A stretch of DNA of 64,000 nt, taken from Ralstonia thomasii. Lineage in GTDB: Bacteria; Pseudomonadota; Gammaproteobacteria; Burkholderiales; Burkholderiaceae. How positions within the stretch are numbered: the first letter of the stretch is position 1; each line of letters opens with the position of its first letter. Where the stretch lies: NCBI RefSeq assembly GCF_958405895.1, contig NZ_CATZAR010000010.1; one strand, given 5' to 3'. Made by a program: the position numbers and the translations under genes. The notes beneath the pieces are model-generated. The model did no database searches. It was not told where the DNA came from and saw nothing but the letters and a program-made list of their open reading frames with translations. This document shows, piece after piece, positions 54,535 through 62,890 of the stretch.

Positions 54535-55437
54535 ATGCACCTGAACGTAGAGCCGGCAGTCGAGCGGATTGGCAACATGCAATGCGGTGTCGGCGAAAGC
54601 CCCGTCTGGCACGCGGGTGAGCAGGCGCTGTACTGGACGGACATTCCGGGACGCACGCTGTGGCGCTGGAACTTCTTCTCCGGCCAGACCAACAACTGGC
54701 CGCTGCCCGAGATGGCGGGCTGTATAGCCATGGCGCCCAACGGTTGGGCGATGGCGATGGAAACGGGCATCTTTCTCGCGCCACCGCCCAGCCCCGGCAT
54801 CGAGCTTGGGCCCCTGCAGCGCCTCGCCACGGTGGCGCACGCGCGCCCTGACATGCGTTTCAACGACGGTCGCTGCGATCGCCAAGGCCGGTTTTGGGCC
54901 GGCACGATGGTGCTGGACACCTCGCTTGGCCTGCCGCTCGGCAAGCTGTATCGCCTGGATGCGGCGGCCGCTCGCACTGGGCGCGTTGATGCCGTCATCG
55001 ACGACCTGATCGTCCCGAACGGCCTGGCCTTCAGCCCCGAGGGCAAGACGATGTATCTGTCGGATTCGCACGCAAGCCGCCAGACGGTCTGGGCCTTCGA
55101 TTACGACATCGACACCGGCACGCCGCACAACCGCCGCGTTTTCATCGACATGAACGCGTACCCGGGGCGTCCGGATGGCGCTGCCGTGGACGCCGATGGT
55201 TGCTACTGGATCTGCGGCAACGATGCTGGGTTTGTGCATCGCTTCACGCCAGACGGCCGCCTTGATCGAAGCATCGCCATCCCTACGTCCAAACCGGCCA
55301 TGTGTGCCTTCGGCGGCCCCGGGCTGGACACCCTGTTCGTGACGTCGATCCGCATCGGTGACGACCCGCTCTCGGGCGCCACGTTTGCCGTGCGCCCGGG
55401 CGTGACTGGATTGCCGGAACCCGTCCTGCACCTCTGA
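54535..55437 (+). CDS. SMP-30/gluconolactonase-family lactonase
   Basis: A 300-aa beta-propeller lactonase of the SMP-30 family. It has GVGESPVWHAGEQALYWTDI (metal-binding Glu), RFNDGRCDRQGRFWAGTMVL (Asn and Asp region), IVPNGLAFSPEGKTMYLSDS and DGAAVDADGCYWICG. It most likely hydrolyses the lactone made by uronate dehydrogenase to the free aldarate; this follows from context. ATG 54535 is used; the longer frame overlaps the preceding gene. Confidence 0.88.
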   Translation: MHLNVEPAVERIGNMQCGVGESPVWHAGEQALYWTDIPGRTLWRWNFFSGQTNNWPLPEMAGCIAMAPNGWAMAMETGIFLAPPPSPGIELGPLQRLATVAHARPDMRFNDGRCDRQGRFWAGTMVLDTSLGLPLGKLYRLDAAAARTGRVDAVIDDLIVPNGLAFSPEGKTMYLSDSHASRQTVWAFDYDIDTGTPHNRRVFIDMNAYPGRPDGAAVDADGCYWICGNDAGFVHRFTPDGRLDRSIAIPTSKPAMCAFGGPGLDTLFVTSIRIGDDPLSGATFAVRPGVTGLPEPVLHL

Positions 55438-55489
55438 AACCGAGTACGCCCCGCACACAAGAAGAACCGGGGGCTTTAGGAGACAACAC

Positions 55490-56791
55490 ATGAAACCCAT
55501 CAAAGGCTTGCGCTGGTGGATCATCGGCCTCGTACTCAGCGGCCTGATCATGAACTACCTGGCGCGTAATGCGCTGGCGGTGGCGGCGCCTGAAGTCAAC
55601 AAGGTGCTGAACATCAGCACGCAGCAGTACGGCTACATCGTCGCGGCATTCCAGGCGGCCTACATGGTGATGCAGCCGGTGGCGGGCTATGTGCTCGACG
55701 TGCTGGGCACCAAGCTGGGTTTTGCGCTGTTTGCGGCGGCGTGGTCGGTGGTCTGCCTGCTGCACAGCACGGCCGGCAGCTGGCTGTCGCTGGCGGCGTT
55801 CCGCGCGATGCTGGGGATGACGGAGGCGGCGGGTTTCCCGTCGGCGCTGCGGGCAACGGCGGAGTGGTTCCCGGCCAAGGAGCGGTCGATTGCAACCGGC
55901 TGGTTCAACATCGGCTCGTCCGTGGGGGCGGTGGTGGCGCCTCCTCTGGTGGTCTGGTGCATTTTGCACGGCAACTGGCGCTTTGCCTTTGCCGTGATCG
56001 GCGGCATCGGGCTGGTGTGGAGCGTGCTGTGGTTCCTGCTGTATCGCGTGCCGGCCAAACACCATCGCCTGTCGGAGGAAGAGCGCAACTACATCCGCGC
56101 CGGCCAGGAAACGCCGGACGACGACGCCAACGTGCCCAAGCCTTCATGGGGCAAGATCGTCAGCGGCCGCCGCTTCTGGGGTATCGCCATTCCGCGCTTT
56201 CTGTCGGAGCCGGCGTGGCAGACGTTCAACTATTGGATTCCGCTCTATATGGCTACCGAGCGCCATATGAACCTGAAGGAGATCGCGCTCTTTGCGTGGC
56301 TGCCGTTCCTGGCGGCGGATGTGGGCTGCGTGCTGGGCGGCTACCTGGCGCCATGGTTCCAGAGGCGGTTCTCGGTGTCGCTTGTCACGTCGCGCAAGCT
56401 CGTGATGGTGACGGGCTGCCTGTGCATGATCGGCCCCGCCTGCATTGGACTGGCGACGAGTCCATACACGGCGATTGCGCTGTTCTGCGTGGGCGGTTTC
56501 GCGCACCAGACGCTCTCCGGCGCGCTATACACGCTCACGTCGGACATGTTCGGCAAGCATGAAGTCGGCACGGCCGTGGGGCTGGCGGGCATGTCGGGTT
56601 ACATGGGCGGCATGCTGTTCTCCCTGGCGGTCGGTACGCTCGCAACCACCATCGGCTACAACCCGCTGTTCGTGGCGCTGGCCGTGTTCGACATCGTGGC
56701 CGCCATCCTCGTGTGGACGTTGCTCAACGACAAGCAGGCCCGCCCCGTGCCGATGCAGCCCGGCGGGACGGCGCCCAGTACTGCGGCCTGA
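55490..56791 (+). CDS. MFS hexuronate transporter (ExuT type)
   Basis: A 433-aa major facilitator with 12 membrane segments, starting MKPIKGLRWWIIGLVLSGLI and carrying the ACS-family motif NYLARNALAVAAPEVN. It is more like ExuT (hexuronate) transporters than the GudP-like protein at 49260. TAGGAGA precedes ATG 55490. It would import galacturonate/glucuronate for the uronate dehydrogenase. Last gene of the operon. Confidence 0.85.
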   Translation: MKPIKGLRWWIIGLVLSGLIMNYLARNALAVAAPEVNKVLNISTQQYGYIVAAFQAAYMVMQPVAGYVLDVLGTKLGFALFAAAWSVVCLLHSTAGSWLSLAAFRAMLGMTEAAGFPSALRATAEWFPAKERSIATGWFNIGSSVGAVVAPPLVVWCILHGNWRFAFAVIGGIGLVWSVLWFLLYRVPAKHHRLSEEERNYIRAGQETPDDDANVPKPSWGKIVSGRRFWGIAIPRFLSEPAWQTFNYWIPLYMATERHMNLKEIALFAWLPFLAADVGCVLGGYLAPWFQRRFSVSLVTSRKLVMVTGCLCMIGPACIGLATSPYTAIALFCVGGFAHQTLSGALYTLTSDMFGKHEVGTAVGLAGMSGYMGGMLFSLAVGTLATTIGYNPLFVALAVFDIVAAILVWTLLNDKQARPVPMQPGGTAPSTAA

Positions 56792-56861
56792 TTTCTGTTC
56801 CCGCAGACGCGCCGATCACGCCACTGCGTCGGACACGTTGCGCTGAAACGTGTTGCCAGAA

Positions 56862-56890
56862 CGCCCGGCCGCGTGTTTTTCGGCCGGGCG
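56862..56890 (+). terminator. GC-rich hairpin after the uronate operon
   Basis: CGCCCGGCCG and CGGCCGGGCG pair perfectly (10 bp) around a 9-nt loop that contains TGTTTTT. The following bases (ATTCTC) are only weakly T-rich. It lies between the transporter and ftsK genes. Confidence 0.5.
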
Positions 56891-56941
56891 ATTCTCATGG
56901 CGGTGGCGCGCCCCGCTACAATCGCGGCCTGGCATTTGTAG

Positions 56942-59668
56942 ATGGCGTTTGAAATGGTGCTTGGCTGGTTTGGCATTTCCACCGTGTGGCTGCTGCCGCT
57001 GGTGTGGCGGTATGTGACGCGCGCGCTGGCGGGTGAGCGGGACTTCCTCAAAGGTCGAGGCACCGTGCGGCTCTGGCTGGTGACGCTCGTCGCGCTGAGC
57101 GCCAGCGCCGCGCTTGAAGCCTTGACTTCTGGCGCCGACCCGCAGGACAAGGCCGGCGGTGCTGCCGGGCGCGCATTGTCGTCGCTGTTCTCTCACATGC
57201 TGGGCTGGACGGGCGCGTTTCTCCTGATGCTCGGCGTGCTGATCTGGGTCGCCCCCATGGTGTTCGGACGATCGTGGGGCCAGGTGTTCAACCGCCGTCG
57301 CGCCGCTGATCCCGAGGCGTCTTCCGAACCGGACACCCGCCACGACGAACCTGTTGACGATGGCTTGAGGCCGACTGCGCTCGGCCTGGGTGGGGCAGGG
57401 GAGGCACGCTGGAGCGGTAATGCCGGCCCCGCACAACCGACGGTGCGGCACCGTGGCATCGAAGCCGTGTCTGCCCGCCGCCAGCCAGCATGGCAGCCGC
57501 CGCCGCGCACGCGCCCGTCGCCGCCGCAACCTGGCGAAATCTGGCCGCTGCTCGACGCAAAGAAGGGCACGCCGGCAGAGGCGCCCGCAACCGCCAAGGC
57601 GCCGCCTGTAGCTCCGCCAACTCCGCCGCAGGCGCCTCCGGCGCGCCCAAAACCGCGCGCCACCATCGTCAGCAGCCCGTTCCATCAACCGCAACTTGGT
57701 CTGCAGACGCAGACGCAGACGCCCGCCCTGGCAGCCCCTGCGCCGCAGGTCGTGCCCGCAGCCGAGCCGGTTGTCCTTGTCGAGCCGACGGTGCCGGAGA
57801 TGGTGGAGGCGAAAGCCGCCGTCGCAGAAAACCCGACTGTCGACCTGGATGCCGTACGCCAAGAGGCGGAAGCGCTCCTGGCCGAACTGCGCGGCCTGAT
57901 GGCGCCCCCCGTAACGACGCCTGCCCCGGAGGTTGCCGAACCGATCGCGGAAGCCGAAGCCGCCCCGATTGCCGAAGCGCTGCCGGAGCCGGAAGCGCTG
58001 CCCGCAGCACCGTCCATCGAGCCGGCCGCGCAGCCGGAAGTCGCGCCTGTCATGCCTGCGCCTAAGCCGCGCATCGTCTTGCCGGCCGTGGTGGGGGAGG
58101 TGGTGTCGCGCGCCGCAGCACCGGCCGTCGCCGCAGCGCCTGCGCCCGCTCCAACTGCCACACCTGCAATACCACGCATCATCGACTACCGCCTGCCGGG
58201 TGCCGCATTGCTGACCGCCGCATCCCCGAGCGCGGAAGCCGTCTCCGCCGAGCACCTGGAAGAGACCAGCAACCTGATCGCGCAGCGTCTGGCGGAGTTC
58301 AAAGTGCCGGTGACGGTCGTTGGCGCATCGGCCGGCCCGGTCATCACGCGGTTCGAGGTTGACCCGGCGATTGGCGTGCGCGGCGCACAGGTGGTCGGGC
58401 TGATGAAAGACCTGGCGCGTGCGCTGGGCGTGACGTCCATCCGGGTCGTCGAGACCATCCCAGGCAAGACATGCATGGGGCTGGAGCTGCCCAACGCCCA
58501 CCGCGAAATGATCCGCTTGTCGGAAGTCGTGAATGCGGCGGATTTCCAGTCGCACGCGTCGCACCTCGTGCTGGCTATGGGCAAAGACATCACCGGCAAC
58601 CCCGTGGTGACCGATCTCGCACGCGCCCCGCACCTGCTGGTGGCCGGCACGACGGGCTCCGGCAAGTCGGTGGCCGTCAACGCGATGATCCTGTCGATGC
58701 TGTACAAGGCCACGCCCGACGACGTGCGCATGATCATGATCGACCCGAAGATGCTGGAACTCTCCGTGTACGAGGGCATTCCGCATCTGCTCGCGCCGGT
58801 CGTCACCGACATGAAGCAGGCCGCGCACGCGCTCAACTGGTGCGTGGGCGAAATGGAAAAGCGCTACCGCCTGATGTCGGCGCTGGGCGTGCGCAACCTG
58901 GCCGGCTACAACCAGAAGATCCGCGCGGCGGAACAGGCCGGCCGTAAGGTGCCGAATCCGTTCTCGCTCACGCCCGATGCGCCCGAGCCGCTCTCGACGC
59001 TGCCGCTGATCGTGGTCGTCATCGACGAACTGGCCGACCTGATGATGGTGGCTGGCAAGAAGATCGAAGAGCTGATCGCGCGCCTCGCGCAGAAGGCCCG
59101 TGCCGCCGGCATCCATCTGATTCTGGCGACGCAGCGGCCGTCGGTGGACGTCATCACCGGCCTGATCAAGGCGAACATTCCCACGCGCGTGGCGTTCCAG
59201 GTGTCATCCAAGATCGACTCGCGCACGATTCTCGACCAGATGGGCGCCGAATCGCTGCTGGGCCAGGGCGACATGCTGTTCCTGCCGCCGGGCACGGGTT
59301 ATCCGCAACGCGTGCATGGCGCGTTCGTTGCCGACGAAGAAGTGCACCGCGTGGTCGAACACTGGAAGCAGTTTGGCGAGCCCGAATATGACGAAGCCAT
59401 CCTCGCCGGTGATCCAGGTGAAGCTGCCGCGAGCGGCGATTTGTTCGGTGGCGAAAGTGGAGAGGCAGAAGCCGATCCGCTGTACGACGAGGCGGCGGCG
59501 TTCGTGCTCAACACGCGCCGCGCGTCGATTTCTTCCGTGCAGCGGCAACTGCGCATCGGCTACAACCGTGCTGCGCGGCTCATCGAACAGATGGAAGCGG
59601 CTGGGCTGGTGTCGCCGATGGGGCGGAATGGGCAGCGTGAGGTGCTGGCGCCAGGTAGTGGGGAGTGA
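56942..59668 (+). CDS. ftsK: FtsK/SpoIIIE-family DNA translocase
   Basis: A 908-aa DNA translocase. The N-terminus is a short membrane region (about three hydrophobic segments to residue 105), then a Pro/Ala-rich linker of about 300 residues, then the motor: Walker A GTTGSGKS (569-576), Walker B in LIVVVIDELADLMM, ATQRPSVDVITGLIKANIPT, and a C-terminal gamma winged helix (ASISSVQRQLRIGYNRAARL) that reads KOPS sites. The linker contains a QTQTQT run encoded by a six-base tandem repeat (57710 region). Start ATG 56942 or ATG 56954. A TACAAT at 56917-56922 may be its -10. Fewer membrane segments than E. coli FtsK suggests a paralogue; the main divisome copy may be elsewhere. Confidence 0.9.
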   Translation: MAFEMVLGWFGISTVWLLPLVWRYVTRALAGERDFLKGRGTVRLWLVTLVALSASAALEALTSGADPQDKAGGAAGRALSSLFSHMLGWTGAFLLMLGVLIWVAPMVFGRSWGQVFNRRRAADPEASSEPDTRHDEPVDDGLRPTALGLGGAGEARWSGNAGPAQPTVRHRGIEAVSARRQPAWQPPPRTRPSPPQPGEIWPLLDAKKGTPAEAPATAKAPPVAPPTPPQAPPARPKPRATIVSSPFHQPQLGLQTQTQTPALAAPAPQVVPAAEPVVLVEPTVPEMVEAKAAVAENPTVDLDAVRQEAEALLAELRGLMAPPVTTPAPEVAEPIAEAEAAPIAEALPEPEALPAAPSIEPAAQPEVAPVMPAPKPRIVLPAVVGEVVSRAAAPAVAAAPAPAPTATPAIPRIIDYRLPGAALLTAASPSAEAVSAEHLEETSNLIAQRLAEFKVPVTVVGASAGPVITRFEVDPAIGVRGAQVVGLMKDLARALGVTSIRVVETIPGKTCMGLELPNAHREMIRLSEVVNAADFQSHASHLVLAMGKDITGNPVVTDLARAPHLLVAGTTGSGKSVAVNAMILSMLYKATPDDVRMIMIDPKMLELSVYEGIPHLLAPVVTDMKQAAHALNWCVGEMEKRYRLMSALGVRNLAGYNQKIRAAEQAGRKVPNPFSLTPDAPEPLSTLPLIVVVIDELADLMMVAGKKIEELIARLAQKARAAGIHLILATQRPSVDVITGLIKANIPTRVAFQVSSKIDSRTILDQMGAESLLGQGDMLFLPPGTGYPQRVHGAFVADEEVHRVVEHWKQFGEPEYDEAILAGDPGEAAASGDLFGGESGEAEADPLYDEAAAFVLNTRRASISSVQRQLRIGYNRAARLIEQMEAAGLVSPMGRNGQREVLAPGSGE

Positions 59669-59797
59669 GTCGCGCTTGCCGGCCACTCCTGGCGGGCACG
59701 GCGCGCCTCCTGCATTGCGTTTTCCCGGTGGCCTGAAAACGATGGGCGACTGAGGCTCACACAGAACGCAGTCGTACGTCAATCTCCGGGGACAAAC

Positions 59798-60352
59798 TCA
59801 GCGTTCGGCTGCAACCATCAACGATTGCAGCCACTGCCCAAGCTGCGCCTCGCCTTCCTCATCCAACTGCTCCGACAACACGCCATACCGCCGAGCGACC
59901 GCCTCGGCCCGCATGTTTGCCTTGAGAATGGGCAGGCTGTTTTCCAGAAAACTCGGGAAAAACGGGATGCCGCGCATGTACAGGAAGTGCGAATCGGTGG
60001 TGCGAACGTGCGCGTAGACATCGCGCAGCCAATCCAGATACGGCAATGCCTCGGCCACGTGCCCGCTCTGCGTGAGCGACGAGATGAACTGCGTGCGAGC
60101 CGTGACGCTGGACATCTCGTGCGTCTGCTCGTTGATCTCGTCGAACTTCATCAACCATGCTTCGCCGCGCTTCAGTTCGCCTCGACGCGCATGAAGGTGG
60201 ATGAGCCGTGCGCGTACTTCGTCAAGATCAAGCTCGAGGGCTACGCCAACTTCTAGCGCAATGCGTTCAATGAGCAGGACCGCCCACACTGGCGTGACCT
60301 CTCTCCAGGCCTGCAACGCCAGATGCATGCCGAGCGCGCCAACGCCGAGCAA
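59798..60352 (-). CDS. hypothetical protein, probably 5'-truncated
   Basis: An open frame of 184 codons. The C-terminal 125 residues (from about WLMKFDEINEQTHEMSSV, ATG at 60151) look like real coding sequence, for example AEALPYLDWLRDVYAHVRTT and FFPSFLENSLPILKANMR. The N-terminal 60 residues overlap another fragment on the opposite strand and have shadow-like composition. I do not recognise a family. It is probably the 3' end of a longer gene cut by rearrangement. Confidence 0.45.
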   Translation of the reverse strand: MLGVGALGMHLALQAWREVTPVWAVLLIERIALEVGVALELDLDEVRARLIHLHARRGELKRGEAWLMKFDEINEQTHEMSSVTARTQFISSLTQSGHVAEALPYLDWLRDVYAHVRTTDSHFLYMRGIPFFPSFLENSLPILKANMRAEAVARRYGVLSEQLDEEGEAQLGQWLQSLMVAAER

Positions 60353-60457
60353 AAGCTGAAGGCTCAGGGCTACACCATTGACACCAGCTACCGCGACCCG
60401 GACGAGACATCCGGTGATCAGCCCATCTCGCCGCCAGCCAAGACCGGCGCGAAATGA
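60173..60457 (+). pseudogene. gene fragment with an in-frame amber stop
   Basis: On the plus strand the frame reads FASTRMKVDEPCAYFVKIKL then EGYANF, TAG at 60254-60256, then continues RNAFNEQDRPHWRDLSPGLQ to GDQPISPPAKTGAK and TGA at 60455. The composition on both sides of the TAG is protein-like and continuous, so it seems to be one gene's 3' end broken by a nonsense change. No 5' part or start is visible. The family is not recognised. Confidence 0.45.
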
Positions 60458-60554
60458 TGGTCGAGCGCAGATGTTTGCAGGTCACGCGCGCGCGTTGAGG
60501 CGGTGTGCCTCATGCGCTTGCGTTTCCACTTCCTAAGTCAGTCAGCTCTCTCAC

Positions 60555-60620
60555 ATGAACCTGCAATACAAACTCGCCATAGCCCTCCTCACCACGCTAT
60601 GGGGGAAGCCGCAGCAGTAA
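60555..60620 (+). pseudogene. short relic starting with a signal-peptide-like sequence
   Basis: ATG 60555 begins MNLQYKLAIALLTTLWGKPQ Q and stops at 60618-60620. The first 15 residues resemble the start of a secreted or lipoprotein gene, but the frame collapses after TTL. It is probably a 5' fossil. Low certainty. Confidence 0.25.
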
Positions 60621-60660
60621 CTAAGCGGTTGGCTGCAGCGGAGGCGCACTCAAGGCACCT

Positions 60661-62693
60661 TTAGCCCCCCGTCCGCTGCTTCTGCAATATCGCCAACTGC
60701 GTCGTCAGGTAATTGCTCGTATTCGTCATGCTGGCTACCATCTTCGATAGCGCATTGAACTGTGTGTAATACAGCGCCTGCTTGGCATCGAGCTGTTTCT
60801 GCATCAGATCGATTTCCTTGCCGAGCGAGGTGATGGAGTTGTTGATGGCGTCGCTGGCGTTCTGCACCATGCCGTTGTTCGACAGCAAGTTGCCTGACAC
60901 GGTGTGCAGTTGCGCCGCGTAGCCACGCTGCACGGTGACGGTGCCGCGGTCGCCCAATGCACCGCCAGACACTTGCACCGTCAGGCCATCAACGGCCGAG
61001 CCCCTGGCGCCGTAGAGGTTCTGGCCCGAACCCGTGGCGGCCGCCCCGCTGATGGTGCCTTGTACATCGCGACCGGCCGTGGCCGTCGGGCTGCCGCCGA
61101 GCAGCGACGCGGCGCCGTTTCCTGACACCGACACCGTCGATGCCGAGCCGTATTGCTTGTCGGTCAGCGTCAGCACGCCATTGGCATCGGTGCCGATGGC
61201 GACTTCCACCTTGGCTCTCTGCAAGTCTGGCGACGCGTTGACCTGGCTTTGAATCTGCGCGGCCAGGCTCGACGCGGTATAGCTGCCGGCCGGCACCTTG
61301 ATGTTGGTCGTGATGCCGCTGAGCGTGACCGACAGGCTGTCGTTCACGCCGCTCTGGATGGTCGTGTTGGCGGCCGCCGAGCCCTTGAGCGAGCCCTGCG
61401 TCGCCAGTTGAGTGACGTTGACGGCATAACTGCCGGCTTGCGTGGTCGTTGAAAACGACGCGACCTTCAGCAGCGAATCCGTTGCCATGCCGGTGCCGGC
61501 AAATACGGCCGCCACCTGGCTGGGCGATTTCTTCAGGGCCGCGGACAGCTTGGGGTCGTCAATCGACAGCGTCCCTTCCTTGTCCATCGTCACGCCGATG
61601 CTGCCGAGCGACTGGAACGCGCCGTTGCCGATGCCCTGGCCCAGCACGTCTGTCAGCTGGTTGATCATCGCCTTCGTGCTGACGTCGCCGGCCAGCGCGC
61701 CGTTGTTGGCGGCGTTCGCGGTATCGAATTTGGTCAGCGCGTTGAGCTGGATGCGCAGCGCGTTGTACGCCTTGACGAAGTTCAGCACCGACTGGCTGGC
61801 CTGGCCCGCGTCGCTGCCCACCGTCACGGTCGTGCTGCCGGTCTTGGCGAGCGTGAACGACGTGCCATCCACCACGTCCGTCAGTGTGTTGGTGGCGCTT
61901 TGCACGCTGATGCCGTTGACAGTGGCAAGCGCGTTGCGGCCTGTGGCGACCTCGGTCATGTTCTGCGTGCCGGCCGGGTCGTGGCTCAGCAGGGATTGCA
62001 GGGCCGGGTCGCCCGACACGGAAATCTTCATCTCCGAATTGGCGCCGCCCGCAGTGGACGTCAGCACCAGCCGATAAGGCGAACTGCTGCCGTCGTTGAC
62101 GATGCTGGCCGAGACGCCAAGGTTGGCGCTATTGATGGCGTCGCGGATACCGGCGAGCGTGTTGTTCGATGGGTCGATCGTGATCGAGCCGCCGGCCTGG
62201 TTGCCGTTCTGCGTGAACGTGGCGCCCGTGTATTTGCCATTGGCAAAGCTGCCGCCCGAGACATTCCCAAAAGAAAAGGTGAGGGTGGTGGGCGTGCCGC
62301 CGCCAATGGGCGTCTTGCTGGACGCCTGCCCGGCGGCCGATACCACCTGCGCGCAAGCTGCGTCACGTTGATTTGGTACGAGCCAGCCGGCGCCGTATTG
62401 GACAGCGAAGCCGTGAGGATCGACGTGTCGTGCCCGCTGGCCTTGTTGCCGGTGAATGTGTCCGGGTTGTTCAGGGCCGCCATCGCGGTCTGGACGGTCG
62501 ACAGCGCGCTTTTGAGCGAGCCGACTGCCGACAGTTGCGCCTGAAAGGCCTTTTGCTGCGTCTGCCGCAGCGTCATGCCCTTGCTTTCCGCCTGGATCAG
62601 CTTCGTGACAAGGGTGTTGACGTCGATGTTCGTCCCGATGCCCGGAATGGAGATCGGCGGAACGTAGTTGTTGCTCGTGGACGAGGTGGCCAT
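60661..62693 (-). pseudogene. fliD: flagellar cap protein FliD, interrupted by an apparent frameshift
   Basis: FliD caps the flagellar filament. The N-terminus starts at 62693 (MATSSTSNNYVPPISIPGIG, then TNIDVNTLVTKLIQAES) and reads in one frame to about 62356 (YQINVTQLA). From about 62350 the protein continues in the next frame (QVVSAAGQASSKTPIGGG) and runs to 60661, ending with NALSKMVASMTNTSNYLTTQ and AILQKQRTGG, the usual FliD coiled-coil tail. One base is missing (or two extra) in the GCGCGC run at 62349-62354; restoring one would give a 677-aa protein. It may be a real mutation or a sequencing error. No fliC or fliS lies next to it. A sigma-28-type promoter lies upstream. Confidence 0.85.
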
Positions 62694-62734
62694 GGTCGGA
62701 CGCGCGCAAACGCTTTCTTCACAATCTCCACAAT

Positions 62735-62761
62735 GTGACGGCGGCGAGGCGCCCTTCTTTA
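62735..62761 (-). promoter_or_regulatory. sigma-28 (FliA)-type promoter of fliD
   Basis: On the minus strand TAAAGAAG, an 11-bp spacer and GCCGTCAC occur in the order and spacing of the FliA consensus (TAAAGTTT-N11-GCCGATAA). The invariant TAAAG and GCCG cores match. It ends about 41 bp upstream of the fliD start codon, as expected for a class III flagellar gene. Confidence 0.7.
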
Positions 62762-62852
62762 GGGCAAACCCAGCTCCGACAGGCTTTCTGCCCGGGTTTG
62801 CTCAGGAAAGCGAAAGGATTGCTGGCGCCACATGAAGCTTGCGCCCCACGCC

Positions 62853-62880
62853 GGCGGTCTCCACCTGGGCGGAGACCGCC
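62853..62880. terminator. 10-bp hairpin downstream of uvrA
   Basis: GGCGGTCTCC / GGAGACCGCC pair perfectly around an 8-nt loop, 10 bp beyond the uvrA stop. No T-run follows on the minus strand, so termination is uncertain. A second inverted repeat (GCAAACCC / GGGTTTGC, 62764-62801) lies further on. Confidence 0.4.
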
Positions 62881-62890
62881 GCGCGCCACG

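Noticed and set aside
56816..59116. 766-codon minus-strand open frame opposite ftsK
   Set aside because: Arg/Gly/Cys-rich, no start signal, and fully explained as a shadow of the FtsK Pro/Ala linker and motor domain.
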